Assembly (NCBI GenBank): GCA_963555705.1
Contig: OY743180.1
Span: 30,970,129 to 31,034,128, forward strand
Length of the DNA: 64,000 nucleotides
From: Ligustrum vulgare
Lineage: Eukaryota > Streptophyta > Magnoliopsida > Lamiales > Oleaceae
Direction of reading: 5' to 3'
The notes beneath the pieces were generated by a model, which was not told the origin of the DNA, did not search any database, and saw nothing but the letters and a program-made list of their open reading frames with translations. Shown here piece after piece: positions 55,866-64,000 of the stretch; the first letter of the stretch is position 1, and the number at the start of each line of letters is the position of its first letter. A program made the position numbers and the translations under genes.

Positions 55866-56376
55866 ATAGAAAATCTATTGAAATCCGCATTAAAAGTCTA
55901 GCATTCGGCCAAGTCAGAAAGGCAGCCGTGCAGTTGAAATTTTCGTAGACGCGCAGTTAATGAATTCATGAATTTGTTGATTTCACATGTAGTCACGCGA
56001 CCGCATAGTAGAATCTCGCGAGGCCGCGTTGTTTACTAGGTAATGTGCAATTTTCACTTTTCGCTCTTATTTAAGTTGGTCCTCCTTCTTTATTTGCATC
56101 CAAGTACTCCGACTTCCAGTTGTGGCAATTTGGTCCATATACTTCTGATTTCTTCTTTTCTTCATTGTTCTCCTCAATTGGCTCCTTGCACTTCTTTATG
56201 CCCACAATTTAGTTCAAATAATCATCCAATTCTTCAACATTTGCTTCATTTGCATCACTACTTCAACTTTAGCCAGTTTTTCTGAAATATAAACAAATAT
56301 AAACCAAATTAGTAGCAAATATTCTCAAACAGAGACATAAAATTCTACTTTTGGCACACAAATAAGTATATAAAAG
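55466..56376 (-). repeat. O 5' LTR, fragment 4 (promoter and outer end)
   Basis: It aligns with E's LTR from aattgcataaattaaa through cacccattcatctccttgc to aataagtatataaaa near 56376. The last 10 or so bases (acttatca) are missing, and no TSD was found. Decayed palindromes lie at 55994-56030 (cacgcgaccgcatag, tctcgcgaggccgcg). Confidence 0.85.
55789..55862 (+). repeat. TA microsatellite at the LTR's TATA position
   Basis: About 37 TA units where the E LTRs have ggtatttatag. Confidence 0.95.
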
Positions 56377-57443
56377 CCTTGGATTCCTCCATTAATAGGT
56401 AAGGTTTTGAAATGAATATATGGACCAAAAAATTTCCTGCAACGAAGATAGAGGGAGAAACTTCAATTCTTCAAAACACAAAGGAAACTTAGGCAAAAAT
56501 CTCGTTTTAATCCATTCTAATTATTCCTTTTGGTTATCAAACGCGTTTTCCTAAAGTTCTACATCAAAATAAATGATTTAATCAAAGAAGTCAAGAAAAA
56601 GTGGTTTGAGATTCTGAAAATCCATTTGGTGTTGACATCTAGCTATTTCATGTCAACACCAAACGAAGAAGGTGAAGTTGACGTCGACGCCATGTCAACA
56701 TCTGAAAAGCCATTTTTTTTGGGTTTGGCTTTTGTATTTTCCTTTCTTATGGTTTTTCATGTTGATTATTGTAATATCATCCAAATACTGTGAGCATTCG
56801 ATACACCCTCTTTTCTATGTGGCATAATGTCATAAAATGTTTTTGATACGATATCATTTGGTTGATTATAAATCACAAAAAAAAAAAAAAAAAAAAAAGT
56901 TTCTTCATGAGGTTTATATATTTGAACTCTAGTCCTCCTCGGTAATCATTGTGTTGTATGGATATTGTCTTTTTATGTCGGGAGCACCTTGCGATTTGAG
57001 ATTTGCAAAGATGGAAATTTTGTTTGAGTAACCCTATTGAAGTAGAATATGGTAAAAATTAAAAGGATGTAGAAATCCTGTGACTTGATTTTGTGACCAG
57101 TGTATCGATATCCAGTTTACAAAATTGTTAAGACTTTAGAATAGAGGAGATAATCTATAATCGAGTCTTGAAGCATGATTTTGAGAAAATATACGTGTAT
57201 TGATTACTCATTGAATCATTATTCACATTTTCCATTTTTCATAAAATGTAGATGCTGGATTTTTGCATATTTGATGTGATCTCTCATGATTGGATTATTT
57301 AGGTCAACGAGAGAATTTTATATGTATATGGTGGAGATACGTACCTGGCAGTCGTACCGTGATTTCCCAACCCTGATGTGTTTTTTTGGTCCCACTTTTA
57401 TGTTGACTTCTAGGATATCGAAATAATGAAATTTGTATACTCT
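56377..57443. other. Unassigned sequence with a 14-bp inverted repeat and A22 tract
   Basis: No gene or transposon was recognised. tttggtgttgacat (56625-56638) is inverted at 56650-56663 with an 11-nt loop; a further gatgttgacatgg-type inverted copy is near 56690-56702. A 22-base A tract is at 56877-56898. The last 5 bp, actct (57439-57443), are the TSD of C. Confidence 0.6.
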
Positions 57444-59608
57444 TATTAGGTTTTTTATGTAATTGGAAATTCCGTGAATGAAATGACTCATTTATAAAGT
57501 CCCAATTAGAGTCAAAGTATGGTAGTTGATTTAGTTGAGTATTTGGAATCAAGAAGAACAAAGAAGTGTTCAAGAAGACTTGTGATGGATTAGAAGTTAA
57601 AGATGAATTCAAATCCCGCAAGGATAATGATCTAGATTTTCAGTCCGAGGTTGAGACTCGATTTTTGCATAGCAAACATCCGAATTGGGAAAATACTATT
57701 TCTAAATGAATTGTAGATCTTTGAGTTATCTTTACTTTACAACACACTTTTAATTGACTCAATCAGTTATTGGGAGAGAAATTTATGATGAAAATAATGA
57801 AGGTCATTGAATCTAGACAGATTTTGTTTCGCGAATTTTAAGGTTCCTACAATCCTAAACTATCTCAAACACTTCATACTATATATACCTAAGCCCTATG
57901 AATGAAAGTTATAATGGTTATTCTATTTTTCAGGGCCATAACACATACACATATCCAGTCTTTGATCCCATGATTTGATGATCCAAGAACCAAAATCACC
58001 ATTGTTTGAATCCCTTAGTCTGCGTTCTCTTTGTGTTTCAGTTTCCTGTTTTCATTTTCGAAAATGTTTTTCGTTTTCCATTTTCTGTGACTTTTTTCGA
58101 AATTGCTGAAAACGCGTTTGGTTTGTTATTTCTGAAAACTATCTTCGAAAATGAAAAGCTGGAAAGCACGTTCTGTTTAAAATTTTGAAGAAAATTATTT
58201 CTGTATGCTTGTAATTATATTGCTTGTGAATATAAATGAAATAAAGATATCATATTTGAGTTGCACAACAAAAATAAATGAAATAACCCCTATCACACAA
58301 TTTGGTTATACAAAAAAAGTTCAAAAATTCATGTTGCCCTTCTAGAGTAATCGTTCCACATTTGGGTAGTAATTTTCTCTTCTAAACTAGTAGTTCCATT
58401 TAATACTTTATATAGATACATCCTTCTAGTAAGCACTCATAACGTTTAAAATTTAAGTTTTAATAAAATTTGCAAAAATCAATTTAAGTTAATTAATGAT
58501 GCCCTTACAAAATAAGTGTCTACATTAAAAGAGTAAAAAAGAAATGTTTAATAATTAAGCACATGATACATCATCAGAAAGATGGTTGAATTTGGAGTTC
58601 GACGCAAAAAACAGAGTGCAATTCAGAGTTGTACATCAAAAGTTATACATGTTTGAAGACAATGACCTATAAAGCAAATACGAGAAGGACTAAATTGAAA
58701 GAAAAGTAAAATTTGTGAACTAATGTGCAACAAAATCTGAAGCTGAGGGACCTAAGTTGCAAATAAACTAGGGTATTTTCGAAAGAAATTTCAAAATTTG
58801 AGGATTAAAATGACAAGTTTTGAAAATCAGGGACCAATAATGTAATTAAAAATGACAAATTTTGACAAATTTCATTTTTTTTTGATTATTTTAATTTTTT
58901 TTTTAAAGTGGAAAACGCGAAAAACGCTTGTTTTCCACTTAATAGGTATAAATTTTGGAAAACGCGGAAACGTGATTTTCACGTTTTCCATTTCCTTTAC
59001 AAATTTTGAAAGCGTTTTCCGCGTTTTAGGAAATGGAAAACGGAAAACGGCTGAAAAACGCCAATGAGAACGCAGCCTTAGTTTTTGTGATCCGACAACC
59101 CATGTTAGGAAAACATCACTTCTTCCCAACTTAAAACACACGTGTCCTTATAACCTAAGGAATACTTCTTCAATTGTAAACTTCAAAGGTTTTGGAGTTT
59201 GAACAAGGTTGGACTACAAGTACAAGAAGTTCAAAAGTACGAGGAGTTCTTGGGGGTACCCCTTGGAAGAAGCATCAAGATCTGGAAGCTGCTGGAGGTA
59301 GCTGTATCTTAGGTTAGTAGGGGTAGATTTGCGTTGTCTAACAAGGGATACTAGATAAATATAACTATAACTGAAATTGCTTATAGTGGAGGTAACTGTC
59401 TTGGTTTCAGAGTTTTTCTGACATTAGGTTTCTCCGTCATCATATTGTGTGTTATTTACTGCTTTATGATATTTGACTGTGGCATTCAAATATATGATAA
59501 TTGAACTTGTTTTTTTAATCATCTAGAAACTATTAAAAGTGACGCGTTCATTTTAATAGTGATTGTTTCGCACATAAGGTCAAACTTTGGGGTGTCCCAG
59601 AACTTTCA
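57444..59608 (+). repeat. C 5' LTR (with TIR element inside)
   Basis: It starts tattaggtttttt (expected tgttagg, as in the other LTR) and ends ccagaactttca. Without the insertion it is about 1.1 kb, matching 62555-63651. Confidence 0.92.
58020..59075. mobile_element. Non-autonomous TIR DNA transposon in the C 5' LTR
   Basis: Ends are ctgcgttctctttg ... and, read inwards from the right, ctgcgttctcattgg, giving about 20 bp of imperfect TIR. The TSD ccttagt is 7 bp and perfect (58013-58019 and 59076-59082); the other LTR has the empty site (ccttttagt-like, near 63124). Both arms are rich in gaaaacg/cgttttc repeats and the centre is A+T-rich. No transposase. Superfamily not assigned; hAT-like is possible. 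Confidence 0.85.
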
Positions 59609-59610
59609 AT

Positions 59611-59623
59611 TGGTATCAGAGCC
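59611..59623 (+). other. C primer-binding site (initiator tRNA-Met)
   Basis: tggtatcagagcc, the usual plant Copia primer site, 2 bp after the LTR. Confidence 0.95.
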
Positions 59624-59639
59624 TAATTTCAATTCCTAA

Positions 59640-60730
59640 CCTCAATTTTTCTCTAGAGGAGTAGTTCATTATCCGTCCCACCATTCTTTTGATAGCTCAA
59701 ATTACCCTCATTGGAAAGTTAGGATGAGGGCCTTCTTAACGTCCATAGATGAACAAGGGTGGCGTAGTGTTTTAAATGAATGGTCAGAACCATCTACTAC
59801 CTTAGCTGGCATAGTCATCCCCACACCTATAGAAAATTATACTAGGAATGAGAGAGATGAGTGTAATTGGAATAGCAAAGCTTTACATGCCCTATTTATG
59901 GTTGTCTCTCAGGAAGAATTTAGGAGAATATCCATGTGTGAAGTAGCTAAAGAAGTTTGGGATATTTTGCAGTTCACCCATGAGGAAAGTGGAAATAACA
60001 TGGCTTTCACTTCTAGGATTAAGAGTGAATAAGAGAGATCCAGTAAGAAGAGTGTTGACCCAGATAGTTGTTAGTCTTAACGAGAAGAGTCTGAAAGTCA
60101 AGAGGATATTCATGTGGTGTTTGACCAATTATATTTGAAGAAAGTGAATAGAGCTGCCTTTAGGAAATTACATGATATTGAGCTAGAAAAGGAGGGCTTA
60201 ATGGTCAAACTAGAAGAGTCCAATAACAAGTTGCAGATTGTGACTAATGAGAAAAGACCTTAGAAAAGAAGATTTTGTGTTCAGAAAGTGAACTTTAGAA
60301 GACCTCGAAGTTAGCTAGTGAGCTAAATTTTGAGAAAGAAAATTTAGAAATCCAAGTTAGCAACCTGTTGAGCAAACTTGAACATTTCAAAGCTCAATTT
60401 CTTGCCTTTTCTAGTAGTTCTGACAAGTTAGAAAACATTTTAGGAATGAGCAAGCCTGTTGGTAATAGGGATGGTCTAAGTTTTGATAAGAACACTGCTA
60501 GTATATCTAAGATCACATTTGTCATTGCATGTGACCAGCCCAAATATGTGCCTAACCCTCATCGTAGTACTTGTTGACCTAGGAATAGAGGCGAGTGTTC
60601 ACAAAAAAATGGTCTAAGGTTTTCCCCTACATGCTTTCATTGTGGTGAGCTAGGTCACATAAGTCCCAGATGTCACCATATCCTAAACAGAAAGAGTAAC
60701 ATGAGATTTCATAAGAATCACAATTAGGAT
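59640..60730 (+). pseudogene. C gag pseudogene
   Basis: Reading begins around YPHWKVRMRAFLTSID (ATG at 59724 within it) and continues with NWNSKALHALFMVVSQEEFRRISMCEVAKEVWDILQFTHE (landmarks KALHALF and AKEVWDIL), the Copia gag core. A stop at 60030-60032 and later stops break it. A glutamine- and lysine-rich helical stretch follows, then a zinc knuckle CFHCGELGHISPRC (60632-60673). Gag would form the particle and bind RNA. Confidence 0.85.
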
Positions 60731-62554
60731 TCTATTGGTCAAGTTAAACTTCTTGCTAGTCAAGTTAACGGGTTGACCAAATTGGTGATACAAATATCTG
60801 TTAAGTTATCTGCTACTAGGCAGAAATGGATGAAGAAAAGTAATCAAAGAAATCTGAATATTGGTCACAATGCTCTTAAGGATAAGAGTATGTTAATACC
60901 TAACTGATTGGGTATTTTTGGTGCATGTATGTGTTTATAACATGATTTATTGTTGTATGCATCCTTTTTGTTTACCTGCTTTTTATGTAGTTATTTTATT
61001 TCTTGCGTGTGCATTTTTGTGATTGCTTTGGACGTTCATGATTTTTTATGTGTGCTTGATATGTGTGTGTGTGTGTGTGTGTGTGATGCATTCTCATACT
61101 TTCTATATTGGAAAATAAAAAAAGGGTACATTTGAATAGTACAAAAACATTGAAAATTTGAAAAATTACAAAAATAGTTTGTTTGAGTTGGGTATGTTTA
61201 CAGCATGACGTGAAACTTACTTAAACTTGTGTGTTGTGACCATGTTTAAGTTTATTTAATGAGTTGTAGCATAATTTACATTGCTTGCTTTGGTTACAAT
61301 GAAGTACTTTGTATACGTGTCTTCATGTACCATTTGCACTGCACACACTTTGATATTGCAAGTGGGACTTAATTGCGTGTGTGAGATTTGGGATGACAGT
61401 CGCTTGTTGGTAAGATGACTTTGAACATGGATTGACCAATTTTTGTAAACTTAAGCTCTTATAAATCCTCTTGTAATAAAAAATGTTCATATCTTAATGT
61501 TCTTCGTCAGGGTCTATTTGACTCGAGTTATTAAGTCTGAGGGGTGCTTCATCATCTGGTGCTTAATGAGGGGAACTTGTACTTAAGATGAAAAATAATG
61601 AGCTTGATGTAGTATGAAAATTTATTTGAAAAATGAGCTTGAAGTAAGGGGGAGTTTTATAAAAATTTTCTAATGAGCTTTTATTTTAAGTTCCTATACT
61701 TTGCATTATAATGGTTTGACTTTCATAAGTAAGGGGATAAGCTTATTGACAGTGATGTTTTGCATGTTCTTTCTCACAAATTTAAGATGAAGTCTTACTT
61801 ACAAAGGATTAGTGGCACATTATACGCATGAATCACTTATACAATTTACTCCATTTTAACTTTGGTTAAGTATATGGGAAGAGTTTACATTCATTGATGA
61901 TACTTATGCACGCAAATTACATCATTTTTAAGTTGTTCCATATTTATGCTAAAAATTGATTTGAAAATTGCACCTTTTGTCATTTGTGATAAAATTGAGG
62001 AGAAAACATAGAGCAAAAGAGTTTACATTCTACGTCATTGTGGTCATTGGGAAGAGACATAGATACATATCCTATTGCTTAAAATTCCGAGTATGCAGTA
62101 AGGGGGAGAATTTTTTTTGCATTCTATATTGCATATATGTTTGAGTTTTGATGTTTAGTGGTGTTTTTTACGTCTTTGAAGTCATTGGGAAGGGACATAG
62201 ATACATATCCTATTGCTTGAAATTTCGAGTATACAGTAAGGGGGAGAATATGTTTTGCATTTTATATTGCATAGATGTCTGAGTTTTGATGTTTAGTGGT
62301 GTAAATGTTTTGGTTGATGTTTTTAATTGACATTTATATCACGTCTCAAACTAGCATCCTTAATTTATGATCACGTGCTTCAATTGTTATATTCCTGTAT
62401 CACGTGCTTTTACGCTTGGTATTTGAGTTTTTGATTTCAGAATATAGGTACAACAAGGAATGAAAGTGATAGAAATTCTTGGGTAGTGTACACTATTTAT
62501 TTACTATTTTGACTTTGTTATAGTGCTTTGTCACAGAATGGCAAAGGGGGAGAT
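60731..62554 (+). other. C interior downstream of gag, with repeated PPT-like segments
   Basis: No protease, integrase or RT. gtaagggggag occurs near 61646, 62098 and 62236, and aaagggggaga at 62544-62553 is the true PPT. A segment of about 137 bp containing one such tract is duplicated in tandem (about 62046-62170 and 62185-62302). A GT microsatellite is at 61062-61085. Confidence 0.75.
61062..61085 (+). repeat. TG microsatellite
   Basis: Twelve TG units. Confidence 0.9.
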
Positions 62555-63651
62555 TGTTAGGTTTTTGATGTAATTGAAAATCCCGTGAACAAAAGGACTC
62601 GTTTATAAAGTCTCAATTATAGTCAAAGTATGGTAGTTGGTTTAGTTGAGTATTTGGATTCAAGAAGAACGAAGAAATGTTCAAGAAGACTTGTGATGCA
62701 ATTACAAGTTAAAGATGAATCCAAATCTAGCAAGGATAATGATCCAGATTTTCAGTAGGTGGTTGAGACTCGATTTTCACATAGAAAATATCCGAATTGG
62801 AAATATACCATTTCTAAAATAATTGTATATCTTTCAGTTATGTTTCCAACGTACTTTGAATTAACTAAATCGGATATCAGGAGAGAAAGTTATGATGAAA
62901 TTACCGAAGTTCGTTGAATTTGGAGAGATTCTGTTTTGCGAATTTTAAGGTTCTTACAATCCTAAACTATCTCAAACACTTCATACTATATTTACATAAG
63001 CCCTATGCACAAAAATTATAAGGGTTGTTGTCCATTTTTCAGATCCATAACATATACACATATCCAATCTTTGATCCCATGATTTGATGATCTAAGAACC
63101 AAATTCACCATTGTTTGAATCCTTTAGTTTTCTGTGATCTGACAACCCATGTTAGGAAAACATCAATGCTTCCTAATCTAAAACACACGTGTCCTTATAA
63201 CCTTAAGGTATACTTCTTTAATTGTAAACTTCAAAGGTTATAGAGGTTGAAGAAGATTGGACTACAAGCGCAGGAAGTTAACAAGGACGGGGAGTTCTTG
63301 GGGTATCCACTTGGAAGAAGTATCAAGATCTGGAAACTATTGGAGGTAATTGTGTCTTAGGTTAGTAGGGTAGATTTGAAATGTCTAGCAAGGGAAGATA
63401 AATAAATCTGACTGTAACCGAAATTGCTTATAGTGGACGTAACTAGCTTGGTCCCAGAGTTTTTCCCACGTTTGGTTTCTCCGTCATTACATTGTGTGTT
63501 ATTTACTGCTAATATTTGACTGTGACATTCAAATATAGGATAATTGGACTTGTTTGTTTAATCAACTAGAAAGTATTAAAAGGGGCCCATTCGTTTTAAT
63601 AGTGACTAGTCCGCACAAAATGTCGAACTTTGGGGTGTTCCAGAACTTTCA
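62555..63651 (+). repeat. C 3' LTR
   Basis: tgttaggtttttgatg ... ccagaactttca; TSD actct follows. Confidence 0.93.
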
Positions 63652-63656
63652 ACTCT

Positions 63657-64000
63657 GATAACTTTTTAGGTGACAAGCAGTAACGTAGCTTAAAGTTTGT
63701 AATGATTTTGTTGTAAATCAAAAGGAGGATATTTTTTAAGACTTTTGTAAATCTTTTTTTTTTCTTTTCAAAATAGCTATGTAAACTAATTCAGAGATAA
63801 TTCGGAGAATCCCAAACCCCCATCTCACAAATCTAACAGAGGGATAAAATCCAAGACAAAAATAAAAAAATAAAAAAAAAATACTAATTTAGAGAAGTTT
63901 TATAATATATTTCATGTTGTGGAATCCATGATTTAAAGTTACATTTTAATATCCAAAAATTAGGTTTTAGTCTATTATGTGTTGACACCTAAAACCTAGA
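63657..64000. other. No recognisable feature
   Basis: A+T-rich flanking sequence of C; poly-T (near 63750) and poly-A tracts; no gene seen. Confidence 0.6.

Larger units (their letters stand above)
1..56376 (-). mobile_element. Element O: oldest Athila-like Ty3/gypsy retrotransposon, host of the whole nest
   Basis: Reading on the minus strand, O has a 5' LTR (pieces at 6164-6476, 9021-9075, 43172-43360 and 55466-56376), a tRNA-Asp-like primer site at 6139-6157, a gag-protease region (about 2313-6060) and a long 3' noncoding part (1-2248). Its 3' LTR lies left of the window. The four LTR pieces align in order with the intact LTRs of element E, which shows that they were once contiguous. No RT or integrase is seen, so O belongs with the gag-protease-only members N and E. 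Lineage is assigned from the primer type, gag and protease motifs and 3' layout; no database search was possible. Confidence 0.85.
57444..63651 (+). mobile_element. Element C: gag-only Copia-type element
   Basis: LTRs at 57444-59608 (including a 1.06-kb insertion) and 62555-63651 are flanked by perfect TSD actct (57439-57443 and 63652-63656). A perfect initiator-Met primer site and a PPT are present. The 2.9-kb interior has a broken Copia gag and no protease, integrase or RT. LTRs differ at many sites by eye, so it is not recent. Confidence 0.92.

Noticed and set aside
55699..55948. Open frames of repeated Tyr-Ile on both strands
   Set aside because: Translation of the TA microsatellite.
58006..59141. 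Frames rich in Phe/Val and Lys/Arg within the C 5' LTR insertion
   Set aside because: They arise from gaaaacg/cgttttc repeats of the TIR element.
1..64000. tRNA or rRNA genes, CRISPR arrays, bacterial operons
   Set aside because: None seen. tRNA-like similarity is limited to primer-binding sites, and the repeats are LTRs, modules or microsatellites.

Overview
The window is a gene-poor, A+T-rich piece of nuclear DNA from a flowering plant, probably a eudicot (long gypsy LTRs, tRNA-Asp and initiator-Met primer sites, a Mutator-type transposase fragment, microsatellites). No host gene was recognised. The species cannot be named from the sequence. Nearly all of it is one nest of LTR retrotransposons with a separate Copia-type element at the right end. 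Boundaries below come from reading paired LTRs, target-site duplications (TSDs), primer sites and polypurine tracts by eye.

Layout. Positions 1-56376 are an old minus-strand Athila-like gypsy element (O) whose left end lies outside the window. Its interior (1-6163) carries a solo LTR (2366-3135, TSD cctgt) and a hAT-type MITE (4120-4503, TSD cttccaag). Its right LTR, about 1.4 kb originally, starts at 6164 and ends near 56376 because it was opened by three insertions: a solo-LTR-like unit (about 6477-9020), element H (9076-43171) and a second related unit (43361-55465). H is a decayed minus-strand gypsy element with gag, protease, RT/RNase H and integrase remains. It carries element N (plus strand, 12843-20426, TSD gcttc), element D (minus strand, 20912-33341, TSD acatc) and, in its right LTR, Mutator-like and MITE-like DNA (about 35986-43011). 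The second solo-LTR unit carries element E (minus strand, 43565-53953, TSD ttaac), which carries element G (plus strand, 45829-48868, TSD catcg). After O comes about 1 kb without a recognisable gene, then a gag-only Copia element C (57444-63651, TSD actct) with a TIR element in its left LTR, then about 340 bp of unassigned sequence.

How the parts work together. D is the only element with a near-complete gag-pro-RT-RNase H-integrase set plus an extra downstream ORF, and all of these carry nonsense or frameshift damage. E, N and O have gag and protease but no RT or integrase and end in the same way, so they look like non-autonomous relatives that would need enzymes from a D-like partner. The four Athila-like elements share a layout downstream of their coding region: a covarying hairpin; a promoter-like block with GC palindromes and a TATA-like box resembling the element's own LTR promoter; a splice donor; an intron of about 670-690 nt; an acceptor; the extra ORF (intact-looking only in D); and a series of hairpin-plus-polypurine modules ending at the true PPT. 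This internal transcription-unit layout is the most interesting signal in the window.

All junctions, splice sites and promoter calls are by eye. LTR divergence was not counted.
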